Of a DNA stretch of 64,000 nucleotides, positions 19,011 to 27,698 are shown piece by piece. The stretch is taken from NCBI GenBank assembly GCA_041602035.1, contig JBFIHA010000004.1, forward strand, positions 1 through 64,000, in the 5' to 3' direction. The position numbers and the translations under genes are program-made. Origin of the DNA: JAOTVV01 sp041602035. Lineage in GTDB: Bacteria > Gemmatimonadota > Gemmatimonadetes > Gemmatimonadales > GWC2-71-9. Position 1 is the first letter of the stretch. Every line of letters starts with the position of its first letter. A model generated the notes under the pieces. That model ran no database searches and had not been told where the DNA came from. It worked only from the letters and a program-made list of their open reading frames with translations.

Positions 19011-19229
19011 CTCCCGTTGGCTCGAATTGAATCGGTGACCGCGTGAGTTGACGCGCACAGCTGCAGCAGACCAAGATTCGGTCTACCGAAACGCTTCGGT
19101 GGTGTGTCGCCAACCGTCGCTCGTGATCCACCAACTCAGCCAAACCGGTGGCGGCCAATGAAGCCCGGTACGGTAGTTGATGCGCACGGACTTGGGCCGT
19201 GACGAATTCGTTACGCCTCCGTGCCGCTT

Positions 19230-19877
19230 TCACTCACTGCCCACACCACCCACCGCCTCCTCCACTATCTCGCGCACCTCCCGTCCAACGAACCCACGCC
19301 GAGCGAGGAAGGCGAGCAACCGCCGCTGCAACTTCGCACGTGGCAGCGCCCCAAGCTGTCTCACGCGTTTTTCCGTCAGGGCTCGCGCCTTGGCAAGCTG
19401 GTCGCCGCCCTCGAGCTCCAGGGTGCGGTCGATCGCCCGCTCTGCGACCCGGCGATCCACACCCTTGGCAAGGAGATCGGTGAGCAACCGCGACCGGCCA
19501 TGCCCGCGCTCGCCGCGCACCCGGGCGAAGTGCTCCGCATACGCTCGGTCATCGAGCAGACCCTGCGATTCCAACCGGCCCACGATCTCGGCCGCGGCGG
19601 ACGGGTTGTGGCCCCGATGCCGCAGCCGGCGGAGCACCTCCTGCACCGATCGGGGCCGAGTGGCGAGCAGTCGGAGGGCCACCCGCTTCGCACCCTCGAC
19701 ATCGGCGAGATAGTTGAGCCGCTCCTTCTGTGCCGCCTCGAGCGGCTGACCCTTTTCCAGCCCAAGCTCCCTCACCGCGTCTGCCGCAACGGACGCGAAT
19801 CGGGCTCCGTCCACCTCGACGACGAGGCAGTCCGGAGCCCGAGGATCAGGTCGGAGTCCAGTTACGCGGGCACGCAT
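19230..19877 (-). CDS. recX: RecX regulatory protein
   Basis: RecX binds RecA filaments and limits or modulates their activity. The 215 residues show the three-helix repeats of the family: ALRLLATRPRSVQEVLRRLR, then EIVGRLESQGLLDDRAYAEHF, then LLAKGVDRRVAERAI, with a typical C-terminal repeat LLAFLARRGFVGREVREIV. An N-terminal extension of about 60 residues precedes the repeats and is also seen in some relatives. It lies 90 bases downstream of recA on the same strand, the common recA-recX arrangement. Confidence 0.88.
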   Translation of the reverse strand: MRARVTGLRPDPRAPDCLVVEVDGARFASVAADAVRELGLEKGQPLEAAQKERLNYLADVEGAKRVALRLLATRPRSVQEVLRRLRHRGHNPSAAAEIVGRLESQGLLDDRAYAEHFARVRGERGHGRSRLLTDLLAKGVDRRVAERAIDRTLELEGGDQLAKARALTEKRVRQLGALPRAKLQRRLLAFLARRGFVGREVREIVEEAVGGVGSE

Positions 19878-19967
19878 TCTTGGTCAGTACTGTGAACGAC
19901 CTCAAGCGGTCGGGTTTGCTGAACGCAGTGCGCGGTTTCGATTCTCCTCCCGTGCACCGGGCACCCG

Positions 19968-21032
19968 TCACTTGTCAGTGTCGTCCCCCGTTTGCTTTGG
20001 CGGCACCACACCGAGGACCTCCTTCACCTTCACCTCGATCTCGGCGGCGACGTCGGAATGGTCCTTGAGGTACAGCTTGGCATTCTCGCGGCCCTGCCCG
20101 ATCCGCTCCTTCCCGTAGGAGTACCATGCACCGCTCTTGTCGATGATGCCGGACTCCGCGCCGATATCCACCAACAAGGAGGTGTGGCTGATGCCCTCGT
20201 TGAACATGATGTCGAACTCGGCCTGCCGGAACGGAGGCGCCACCTTGTTCTTCACCACCTTCACACGGACCTTGTTGCCCGTGATCTCGTCCCGCTCCTT
20301 CACCGGACCGATGCGGCGCACGTCGAGCCGCACCGAGGCGTAAAACTTGAGGGCGCGGCCGCCCGTGGTCGTTTCGGGATTACCGAACATCACCCCGATC
20401 TTCTCGCGCAACTGGTTGATGAACACGACGGAGGTTCGCGAGCGGTTGATGCTGCCCGCGAGCTTCCGCAATGCCTGCGACATGAGCCGCGCCTGGAGCC
20501 CAACGTGCGAGTCCCCCATGTCGCCCTCGATCTCCGCCTTCGGCACCAACGCCGCAACCGAATCGATCACGATCACGTCCACCGCGCCCGAGCGCACCAG
20601 GATCTCTGCAATCTCGAGCGCCTCTTCACCGGTGTCAGGCTGTGAGACGAGCAGGTTCTCGATGTCCACGCCGAGCTTCTTGGCGTACTCGACGTCCAGC
20701 GCGTGTTCGGCGTCGATGAAAGCCGCCACGCCACCTGTTCGCTGAGCATTGGCCGCGATGTGCAGTGCGAGGGTCGTCTTACCGCTCGACTCGGGTCCGT
20801 AGATCTCGGTGATCCGGCCGCGCGGGATCCCGCCCACGCCGATGGCCGCGTCGAGATTGAGCGCCCCCGTCGAGATCGCCCCCACGGCCACCCGCGGGCG
20901 CTCTTGCCCCATGCGCATGATCGAGCCTTTGCCGATCTGCTTCTCGATCTGCGCAATCGCGAGGTTCAGGGCCTTGGCCTTCTCTTTGGTGAGCTCGGTG
21001 GTGTCTTGCTGCTGGTCGGGTTTTACTGCCAT
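19968..21032 (-). CDS. recA: RecA recombinase
   Basis: RecA forms filaments on single-stranded DNA, drives strand exchange and triggers the SOS response. The 354 residues contain Walker A GPESSGKT at 79-86, the ALKFYASVRLD segment and the L1/L2 loops (EGDMGDSHVGLQARLM and GVMFGNPETTTGGRAL). The C-terminus is short and acidic as usual. The ATG at 21032 gives the standard N-terminus. A direct repeat at 21130-21147 may be its control site. Confidence 0.97.
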   Translation of the reverse strand: MAVKPDQQQDTTELTKEKAKALNLAIAQIEKQIGKGSIMRMGQERPRVAVGAISTGALNLDAAIGVGGIPRGRITEIYGPESSGKTTLALHIAANAQRTGGVAAFIDAEHALDVEYAKKLGVDIENLLVSQPDTGEEALEIAEILVRSGAVDVIVIDSVAALVPKAEIEGDMGDSHVGLQARLMSQALRKLAGSINRSRTSVVFINQLREKIGVMFGNPETTTGGRALKFYASVRLDVRRIGPVKERDEITGNKVRVKVVKNKVAPPFRQAEFDIMFNEGISHTSLLVDIGAESGIIDKSGAWYSYGKERIGQGRENAKLYLKDHSDVAAEIEVKVKEVLGVVPPKQTGDDTDK

Positions 21033-21129
21033 GGGTACCTCGAGAGAGTAGATCCAGATCTGAGTCTTGTACGCTCTGCGCGGAACGGCTGACCGGATCC
21101 CACGGCCGGCATCCAGGCGGGCTCCGCTC

Positions 21130-21147
21130 TACCGAATATATACCGAA
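21130..21147. promoter_or_regulatory. Phased direct repeat upstream of recA
   Basis: TACCGAA occurs twice, separated by TATA, so the copies are 11 bases apart and lie on the same helical face. The site is about 100 bases upstream of the recA start, in an AT-rich patch. Direct-repeat LexA operators exist in Alphaproteobacteria, but this sequence is not one I know. A regulator site for recA is inference. Confidence 0.35.
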
Positions 21148-21159
21148 AACGACCGGCCG

Positions 21160-21555
21160 CTAGCCCACCCGAAACGCGTCCTCGACGTGGTCAAGGACGA
21201 CCCGGCCCCGGGGAGACAGCGTAATCCCAATCACGTCAAAGCGATACGCGTCATCCGGCTGCCCGTGGCGGTCAACCCAGGCGCTGGCCACGCGCACGAT
21301 CTCGCGTCGCTTGGCCCAGGTGACCGCCTGCAGCGGGCTGCCGAACGCCCCTCCCCAACGGGTCTTCACTTCGAAAAACGCGACCAGATGCCCCTTCCTG
21401 GCCACGAGATCGATCTCCAACCGACCCATCCGGAAGCGATGGTTCAGGAGACGCCACCCCGTGGATTGAAGATACCTGATCGCCAGTTCCTCGCCCTGCA
21501 GGCCCCGGCGATGGCGCGGGTCGGTCCATGTGGTGGGATCGGATTTGATCGGCAC
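21160..21555 (-). CDS. YraN-family (UPF0102) endonuclease-like protein
   Basis: The protein has 131 residues. The N-terminal GLQGEELAIRYLQSTGWRLLNHRFR and the core GRLEIDLVARKGHLVAFFEVKTR are the hallmarks of UPF0102/YraN. The D-ExK arrangement resembles the restriction-endonuclease-like fold. The cellular role is not established, although the family often sits near DNA-processing genes, as here between ftsK and recA. The start is the ATG at 21555. Confidence 0.88.
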   Translation of the reverse strand: MPIKSDPTTWTDPRHRRGLQGEELAIRYLQSTGWRLLNHRFRMGRLEIDLVARKGHLVAFFEVKTRWGGAFGSPLQAVTWAKRREIVRVASAWVDRHGQPDDAYRFDVIGITLSPRGRVVLDHVEDAFRVG

Positions 21556-21625
21556 GGGAGCAAAGCTACGGAGGTGCCGCTAAGAAGAACGTACCGAATC
21601 GACGCTGGAGGGGGCGAATCTGAAC

Positions 21626-21675
21626 GGGAGGCGGGAAGGGGGAAGCGGGAAGCGTATTCCTGGTCGCTTCCCGCT
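21626..21675. repeat. Inverted heptamer element at 3' end of ftsK
   Basis: Four GGGAAGC-type units run from 21626 to 21653. AGCGGGAAGCG at 21644-21654 pairs perfectly with 21665-21675 across a 10-nt loop. The last paired base belongs to the ftsK stop codon. On the minus strand it is a stable hairpin right after translation ends, so it may double as a terminator, although no T-run follows. Confidence 0.8.
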
Positions 21676-23900
21676 CAGTAGTCGTCTAGTTCCTCCATCC
21701 CCACCAACACCTCTCGCCCCCGAGGCCCGTCGGCCGGGCCGAGTATACCTGCCTCTTCGAGCTGGTCCATGATGCGGGCGGCGCGGCCGTAGCCGATCTT
21801 GAGCTTGCGCTGGAGCAGCGAGGTCGATCCCCCCTGATTCGCGATGCACACGACGGCCGCCTCACGGAACAGCGCATCCCGGTCCTCCCGCGTTCCGCCC
21901 AACCCGGGAGCTACCCCCGCTTCGGCTTCTTCCACCTGCTGCACGACGTCCAGGATGTCCTCCTCGGGCGTCGGGACCAGACCCTCCTTGGCTCGCTCCT
22001 CGGCGACGGCCGCGGTGCGCTCGGCATACCACTTGGTGAGCCGCTCGGTTTCCTGGGTGGACATGAACGCCCCCTGAAACCGTACCGGTTCGCTCTTGCC
22101 CGGCGGCAGGAACAGCCCATCCCCGTTCCCCAGGAGTGCCTCCGCCCCGTTCTGGTCGAGAATGGTGCGGCTGTCGACCTTGGACGCCACCCGGAACGCG
22201 ATCCGACAGGGGAAGTTGGCCTTGATGAGGCCCGTGATCACGTTCACGCTCGGCCGTTGCGTAGCGAGGATGATATGCACTCCGGTTGCGCGTGCTTTCT
22301 GCGCCAGAATCGCAAGCGGCTTCTCCACCTCCGCCTGTACGGTCATCATCAGATCGGCCAGCTCGTCCACGAAGAGGACGATGAAGGGGAGAGGGCCTTC
22401 CTCATAAGGAAGCGGGGAGCGGGAAGCGGGAAGCGTCTCGTCACCCGGAGCGCCCGCTTCCCTTTTCCCCCTTCCCGCTTCCCGCACGTCAACCAGCTCC
22501 CTCCCCTCCGCCACGTACCGGTTGAAATCCCCCATCCCTCGCGCGCCGTTGGCGTGGAACAATTCGTAGCGCCGTTCCATCTCGAGCAGCGCCCACTTGA
22601 GCACCTGGGCTGCCTCCTTGTTGTTCGTCACCACCGGGTGACGCAAGTGGGGTAGCGAATTGTAGAGGGAGAGCTCGACCATCTTGGGATCGATCATCAG
22701 GAGCCGGAGTTCCCGGGGCGTATACCGGTAGATCAGGCTCGTGATGATGGTGTTGATACAGATCGATTTGCCCGATCCGGTCGCGCCGGCGATCAACAGG
22801 TGCGGCATGCGCGCCAGGTCCGTGACGATGGGCCTACCCTCGAGATTCCTCCCCAACGCCACCGGCAGCGCGCCGCGCGCCCGCTCCCAGTCCGGGGCCT
22901 CCAACAATTCCCTCAGCGTGACGATCCGCGGCGCCGGATTGGGAACCTCCACCCCGACGGCACCCCGCCCTGGGATAGGGGCCACGATCCTGATCGATTG
23001 GGCCCGCATAGCGAGGGCCAGGTCGTCGGCCAGCGCCGCGATGCGACCCACCTTTACCCCTGGGGCCGGGGCAACCTCGTACTGCGTCACCACGGGGCCC
23101 GTGGTTCGGCCCACGATCGAACCCTCGACACGGAACGTGGCCAGCGTGTCGATCAGCACCTGGCCCTGCCGCTCGATCGCCTCGCCCCAATCGGCCGTTT
23201 CCGTTGAAGACGGCGCGGCCAGGAGATCAACGGGCGGCAGCTCCGCAAGGTCTCCGGCAACACGGACGGCCTGCTCCACGGGCGGGCGGCCGGCCGGACG
23301 AGTCGCGGGACTGAGCGGCGGCTCGTCGATCAGCTCGTCGAACTCCTCGGGCTCAGGAAGCATGATCGGCTCCGCACTCCGCGTGCCGCGCGCCGGGCTG
23401 GCGGTCGGCGCGAGCTTCCTGAACGGATGCCAATCCAACGTGTAGACCGTGAGCGCGGACAGACCCGCGAGGCCGACGATGACAGAGCCGGCGGTGCCGA
23501 TGACGCCGGCAACGATCGTGACGACCGCCGCGGGACCGATGCCAGTGAGCTTCTGCAGCGTGGTCCACGCGTCGTAGTCCGCCGGGAACGCCACGGGGCT
23601 GGTCGCCCCACCCACCACCGCGATGGCATACGGGACGAGCACGATGAGGCCGCCGAACAGGATCGAGACGCGCGCCAACTCGAGGTGCGGGAATCGACCC
23701 AATCCGGCCAGGCCGACGCCGAAGCCGAGCAGCGGAATGAGCGCGGCACCGATGCCGAGGACGCGCCAGAGGAAGCGACCCAGCGACCCGCCGAGCGGCC
23801 CCGTCACGTCCCACGGCAGCAGGGCCAAGACCACAAAGCTGCCGGCCAGGAGCGCGGCGATCGCGAGAAGCTCCCGTCGGTGCCGTGGTGAGAGCGCCAT
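21675..23900 (-). CDS. ftsK: DNA translocase FtsK/SpoIIIE
   Basis: FtsK pumps DNA at the division septum and helps resolve chromosome dimers. The protein has 741 residues from the ATG at 23900. Four membrane helices lie near 12-32, 44-70, 80-100 and 122-150. The alpha/beta motor has GATGSGKS near 375 and VLFVDELADLMM after residue 500. The C-terminal gamma winged helix has GRAARIMDQLEEAGILGPADG. Residues about 472-498 are repeat-encoded (REAGRGKREAG, then LPASRSPLPYEE), inserted just before the Walker B strand where the family has a variable loop. The start is 2 bases from the comB-like stop. Confidence 0.95.
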   Translation of the reverse strand: MALSPRHRRELLAIAALLAGSFVVLALLPWDVTGPLGGSLGRFLWRVLGIGAALIPLLGFGVGLAGLGRFPHLELARVSILFGGLIVLVPYAIAVVGGATSPVAFPADYDAWTTLQKLTGIGPAAVVTIVAGVIGTAGSVIVGLAGLSALTVYTLDWHPFRKLAPTASPARGTRSAEPIMLPEPEEFDELIDEPPLSPATRPAGRPPVEQAVRVAGDLAELPPVDLLAAPSSTETADWGEAIERQGQVLIDTLATFRVEGSIVGRTTGPVVTQYEVAPAPGVKVGRIAALADDLALAMRAQSIRIVAPIPGRGAVGVEVPNPAPRIVTLRELLEAPDWERARGALPVALGRNLEGRPIVTDLARMPHLLIAGATGSGKSICINTIITSLIYRYTPRELRLLMIDPKMVELSLYNSLPHLRHPVVTNNKEAAQVLKWALLEMERRYELFHANGARGMGDFNRYVAEGRELVDVREAGRGKREAGAPGDETLPASRSPLPYEEGPLPFIVLFVDELADLMMTVQAEVEKPLAILAQKARATGVHIILATQRPSVNVITGLIKANFPCRIAFRVASKVDSRTILDQNGAEALLGNGDGLFLPPGKSEPVRFQGAFMSTQETERLTKWYAERTAAVAEERAKEGLVPTPEEDILDVVQQVEEAEAGVAPGLGGTREDRDALFREAAVVCIANQGGSTSLLQRKLKIGYGRAARIMDQLEEAGILGPADGPRGREVLVGMEELDDY
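22408..22485. repeat. Inverted heptamer element inside ftsK
   Basis: Left arm 22408-22436 has GGGAAGC-type units, and right arm 22454-22485 has GCTTCCC-type units. GCGGGAAGCGGGAAG at 22419-22433 pairs perfectly with 22471-22485, 15 bp, the best match among all the elements. It is translated in frame in the motor domain. Confidence 0.9.
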
Positions 23901-23902
23901 GG

Positions 23903-24646
23903 TCAGCTCCGGTTGGGGAGCGTCACCAGCCGGTCGACGTAGTGCGGCACGATTCCGTGAACGTCGGTCTCGGTGGCCGCGAGAATGTCTTTGCGGAATC
24001 CGGCGGATTTGAGGGCGTGCCCGGCAGCACTCGCCGTAATGGCTCGCTTCCACTTGTCACCGTAGCGGCGCACCAGTTCGAGCGCCGCGATGGCCGCGTC
24101 GTTGAGCTGCGCAGAGCGACGCAATTGTCCGGGAATCAGCGCCTGGGCGAATCGGCCCGCCGCGTAGGCGTCCTCGAGCGCAAAGCTCCGTTCCCGCCCG
24201 CTGCACAAGATGGTCAGCTCACCGTGTTCCTCGAACACCTCACGCGCGGCCGTGGCGGCCGCCGAGAAGTTGGTGATCGCGCCGATCAGCACCGGCTGGC
24301 CGGGTTCCGCCGCCGTGATGGCGGACGTGCCGTTCGTGGTGGCCATCACCAGCGTCTTCCCGCTCACGGCTTCCGCGGTCATCTCCCCGGGCGAGTTGCC
24401 CAGCGCGAATCCTGGAATCCGCTCCATCTTACGCTCGCCGCAGAGGAGCACGGTGTCCTTCTCCAAGTTCTGCGCCAGCCGCAGGGCATCCTCGGCCGTG
24501 GCGGCTGGCACCACGGCACGAGCACCACTGGCCAGAGCCGCGACGATGGTGGTGGTGGTACGCAACACATCGATCACGAGGACCGGCGTTCCCGCGATGT
24601 CCTGAGACTTGAGCCCCAGCGGCGTAAAGAAGACGGTGATCTTCAT
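23903..24646 (-). CDS. ComB-family 2-phosphosulfolactate phosphatase homologue
   Basis: The protein has 247 residues. VIDVLRTTTTIVAALASGARAV near the N-terminus, LLCGERKMERIPGFALGNSP in the middle and MATTNGTSAI are the family's conserved blocks. In methanogens ComB dephosphorylates 2-phosphosulfolactate on the way to coenzyme M. Bacterial homologues are widespread without that pathway, and their substrate is usually not known. No comA- or comC-like gene is in the window. It overlaps accC by ATGA and is followed closely by ftsK, so it is co-expressed with them. Confidence 0.8.
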   Translation of the reverse strand: MKITVFFTPLGLKSQDIAGTPVLVIDVLRTTTTIVAALASGARAVVPAATAEDALRLAQNLEKDTVLLCGERKMERIPGFALGNSPGEMTAEAVSGKTLVMATTNGTSAITAAEPGQPVLIGAITNFSAAATAAREVFEEHGELTILCSGRERSFALEDAYAAGRFAQALIPGQLRRSAQLNDAAIAALELVRRYGDKWKRAITASAAGHALKSAGFRKDILAATETDVHGIVPHYVDRLVTLPNRS

Positions 24647-25998
24647 TCCGGTTTGAACAGTCCGGGCTCACGCTCCAAGAACTTGGTGTCGACGTTGCCG
24701 GCCTCGAACTCCGGATGGCTCACCACGCGTTGGAGGAACGGGATGTTCGTGGTGATCCCTTCCACGATGAACGAATCGAGCGCCTGGTGCATCCGGGCCA
24801 ACGCCTCCCGTCGGTCGCGCCCGTGCACGATCACCTTCGCAATCAGCGAGTCGTAGTACGGCGGCACCGTGTAGCCGGCATAGATGTGCGTGTCGACGCG
24901 CACGCCGGGTCCACCCGGCGGATGGAACGCGGTGATCTTGCCAGGAGACGGTTGGAAGTTGCGGAACGGATCTTCCGCGTTCACCCGGCACTCGATCGCG
25001 TGTCCACGCACCCGGTTTCCCTTGAGGTAGAGTTGGACGCGATCCCCGGCGGCGACCCGGATCTGCTCCTTCACGAGATCGAAGTTCGTCACCATCTCCG
25101 TCACGGGATGTTCCACCTGGATCCGGGTGTTCATCTCCATGAAGTAGAAATGCTCGTCCGGGTCCAGCAGGAACTCGACCGTCCCCGCCCCAACATAGTC
25201 GATCCGCGACGCCGCTTTCACAGCCGCCTCGCCCATGCGCTCGCGGAGCTGCTGATCCAGCGCGGGGCTCGGGGCTTCCTCCACCACTTTCTGGTGCCGC
25301 CGCTGCACCGAGCAATCGCGCTCGCAGAGGTGCACCACCTTGCCGTGGCGGTCACCCATCACCTGGATCTCTACATGGCGCGGCCGGTCGAGGTACTTCT
25401 CGATGTACACTTCGGCGGACCCGAAGGCGGCCAACGCCTCGTTGCGCGCCAGTGAGAACGCCTGCAGGAAGGCGGCCGCATCCCGGGACACGCGCATCCC
25501 CTTGCCGCCACCGCCCGCCGCAGCCTTGATGATGACCGGGTACCCGATCTCCTCGGCGATCTTGACCGCGGCCTCAGCATCCTCCACGGCCCCTTTGGAA
25601 CCCGGCACGACCGGAATACCCACCTCGGTGGCGAGCTTCCGCGCCGCCGCCTTGTCGCCCATGAGCCGAATCTGCTCGGCGGTGGGCCCGATGAAGGTGA
25701 TGTTCGAGGCCTCGCACGTTTCGGCGAATTCCGCGCTCTCGGCGAGGAACCCGTAGCCCGGATGGATGGCATCCGCGCCGGTGATCTCGGCGGCGGCGAT
25801 GAGGTTGGGAATGCGAAGATAGGACAGGCGCGAGGGCGGGGGCCCGATACAGACGTCGTCGTCGGCAAACCGGACGTGCAGGCTCTCCCGGTCGGCCTCG
25901 CTGTACACCGCGACGGTCTCGATCCCAAGCTCGCGACAGGCACGGATCACCCGCAGGGCGATCTCCCCACGGTTGGCAATGAGGACTTTCTTGAACAC
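24643..25998 (-). CDS. accC: Biotin carboxylase subunit of acetyl-CoA carboxylase
   Basis: AccC uses ATP and bicarbonate to carboxylate biotin on AccB, the first half of malonyl-CoA synthesis. The 451 residues open with MFKKVLIANRGEIALRVIRA. They carry the ATP-grasp loop GGGGKGMRV, then HVEIQVMGD, EMNTRIQVEHPVTEM and GHAIECRVNAEDP, all family signatures. The gene is in the efp-accB-pilT-accC-comB run, so accB and accC are separated by pilT, an unusual interruption. The start at 25998 agrees with the family. Confidence 0.96.
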   Translation of the reverse strand: MFKKVLIANRGEIALRVIRACRELGIETVAVYSEADRESLHVRFADDDVCIGPPPSRLSYLRIPNLIAAAEITGADAIHPGYGFLAESAEFAETCEASNITFIGPTAEQIRLMGDKAAARKLATEVGIPVVPGSKGAVEDAEAAVKIAEEIGYPVIIKAAAGGGGKGMRVSRDAAAFLQAFSLARNEALAAFGSAEVYIEKYLDRPRHVEIQVMGDRHGKVVHLCERDCSVQRRHQKVVEEAPSPALDQQLRERMGEAAVKAASRIDYVGAGTVEFLLDPDEHFYFMEMNTRIQVEHPVTEMVTNFDLVKEQIRVAAGDRVQLYLKGNRVRGHAIECRVNAEDPFRNFQPSPGKITAFHPPGGPGVRVDTHIYAGYTVPPYYDSLIAKVIVHGRDRREALARMHQALDSFIVEGITTNIPFLQRVVSHPEFEAGNVDTKFLEREPGLFKPE

Positions 25999-26002
25999 GT
26001 GG

Positions 26003-27175
26003 CTACTGGGTTAGCCCTTCCACACCCCCGCCGGAAGGTTTCCGATCCATCACCTCCTCCGCGAACGTGCGATCCGACGTTCCCTCGATGCCCGAGATCC
26101 GGAGCGCGAACTCGTTCGGGTTGGTGGCGTAGAAGAGCGCCATCTCGTAACTGATCTCGCCCTTCTGATACCACTGCATGAGCGACTGGTCGAACGACTG
26201 CATCCCGTACTGAATCGTGCCTTCCTTGATGAGGTCCGGGATGTTCAGGGCCCGTTCGGGGTCGCGGACGTTGTCCCGCACGGCGGCGGTATTGATGAGG
26301 ACTTCGCACGCCGGGACGCGGCGCCGGCCCTCCTTGGTCGGCACGAGCCGCAGCGAGACGACCGCTTCCAATGCCGTGGAAAGCAGGCCGCGGACGGCAG
26401 TGTGCTCGTGCGGTGGGAAGAACGAGATCACCCGGTTGATGGTCTGCGTCGTGTCGGTGGTGTGGAGCGTCGAGAACACCAGGTGGCCGGTATCGGCCGC
26501 CTTCATGGCCGTGTCCAGCGTCACGCGGTCACGAATCTCGCCGATCAGGATCACGTCGGGGTCCTGCCGGAGTACGTGTCGGAGTGCCGCGTCGAACGAC
26601 AGCGTGTCGGTGCCGACCTCACGCTGCGCAACATTGGCCGTGTCGTCACGATGCAGAAACTCGATCGGATCCTCGATGGTAATGATGTTACAGCGCCGAT
26701 GCTTGTTCACGTGGTTGATCATCGCCGCGAGCGCGGTTGACTTGCCCGAACCAGTCACTCCCGTCACCAAGACGAGTCCGCGTGGCTTCAGGGCGATGCG
26801 CTCGAGCACGGGCGGAAGGTTCAACTCCGGGATCGTGCGCACCTCGTACGGAATCGAGCGGAACACGAACGCGAGGGTACCACGCTGCTGGTACACGTTG
26901 GTTCGAAACCGTCCAACACCCGGGACGCCAATCGCGAAGTCCGCCTCTTTGTGCTCGGCGAACTCCTTGACCTGCCGCGGCGTCATGAGCTGTTCGGCCA
27001 GCGCCTTGAGTTCCTCCGGCTTGAGCGGCGCCTGATCGAGCTGCGATAGCTCACCCGCCACCCGGATCGTCGGCGGGCGTCCCACCTTGAGATGGAGGTC
27101 CGACGCCTCCATCCGAACCATTTCGGTGATCGCCTTCTTGAAGTTGAAGCTGGGAGCGTTCGCTGAGTCAGCCAT
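26003..27175 (-). CDS. pilT: PilT/PilU-type pilus retraction ATPase
   Basis: PilT-type hexameric ATPases retract type IV pili. The ATG at 27175 gives 390 residues and overlaps the accB stop by 8 bases. Walker A GVTGSGKSTALA is near 137-148. The Asp box ITIEDPIEFLHRD and Walker B DPDVILIGEIRD follow, then the His box GHLVFSTLHTTDT. The C-terminal QSFDQSLMQWYQKGEISYEMAL is closer in feel to PilU than to PilT, whose usual AIRELIREGK is not seen. No other pilus gene is in the window. Confidence 0.88.
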   Translation of the reverse strand: MADSANAPSFNFKKAITEMVRMEASDLHLKVGRPPTIRVAGELSQLDQAPLKPEELKALAEQLMTPRQVKEFAEHKEADFAIGVPGVGRFRTNVYQQRGTLAFVFRSIPYEVRTIPELNLPPVLERIALKPRGLVLVTGVTGSGKSTALAAMINHVNKHRRCNIITIEDPIEFLHRDDTANVAQREVGTDTLSFDAALRHVLRQDPDVILIGEIRDRVTLDTAMKAADTGHLVFSTLHTTDTTQTINRVISFFPPHEHTAVRGLLSTALEAVVSLRLVPTKEGRRRVPACEVLINTAAVRDNVRDPERALNIPDLIKEGTIQYGMQSFDQSLMQWYQKGEISYEMALFYATNPNEFALRISGIEGTSDRTFAEEVMDRKPSGGGVEGLTQ

Positions 27176-27698
27176 GCGTGTCCACCCTGAAGAGCACTTG
27201 CCCGAACTCGACCGGTTGGGAGTCCTGGATGCACACCTCTGCGACCACGCCCGACACCTCCGCATCGATCGGGTTCATGATCTTCATCGCTTCGATGATG
27301 CAGAGGGTCTGTCCCGGACCGATGCGCGAGCCGACGCGCACGTACGGTTCTGCCCCGGGTTCGGGTTGGGCATAGAAGGTCCCCACCATCGGGGATTTGA
27401 CCTCGTGCAACGTGGGCGCCCGCTCCGGGGCAGCGTCCTCGATCGCCGCCACGGCGCCGGCGCCTTCCACTCCTCCTCCCTCCTCTCTCTTCCCTCTCCC
27501 CACCGGGGAGGAAGGAGGCGGGAGGGTGGAGTGGGAGGGGGAGCCGACGTGATAGGTCACCGGACCCTGATGCGACAACGTCGTGTCCTTGGACACCCGG
27601 ATCGTCGTGCTCCACAGATTCTTCCGCACCTCGATCGCCCCGGCCTGCGACGAGTTGAGCATCTCGAGGAGCTTCTCCAGAAACTTGAGGTCGATCAT
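27168..27698 (-). CDS. accB: Biotin carboxyl carrier protein, with repeat-encoded linker
   Basis: AccB carries biotin between the carboxylase and transferase of acetyl-CoA carboxylase. The protein has 176 residues. The N-terminal helix DLKFLEKLLEMLNSSQAGAIEV is followed by the usual flexible linker, and the C-terminal biotinyl domain contains EAMKIMN with the lysine that is biotinylated. Residues about 52-77 of the linker (HSTLPPPSSP, then GRGKREEGGG) are encoded by an inverted repeat element. The linker is tolerant of length, so the insertion is probably harmless. The start overlaps the efp stop as ATGA. Confidence 0.94.
   Translation of the reverse strand: MIDLKFLEKLLEMLNSSQAGAIEVRKNLWSTTIRVSKDTTLSHQGPVTYHVGSPSHSTLPPPSSPVGRGKREEGGGVEGAGAVAAIEDAAPERAPTLHEVKSPMVGTFYAQPEPGAEPYVRVGSRIGPGQTLCIIEAMKIMNPIDAEVSGVVAEVCIQDSQPVEFGQVLFRVDTHG
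27467..27545. repeat. Imperfect inverted pyrimidine/purine element inside accB
   Basis: A pyrimidine-rich arm (27467-27511) is mirrored by a purine-rich arm (27514-27545). CCACTCC occurs near the outer end of both when read as reverse complements. A short perfect core, CTCCCCACCGGGGAG, sits in the middle. The unit period is less regular than elsewhere, nearer 8 than 7. Confidence 0.65.

Noticed and set aside
21033..21159. Canonical LexA box before recA
   Set aside because: Neither the CTG-N10-CAG nor the GAAC/GTTC type is present; only the TACCGAA direct repeat was seen.
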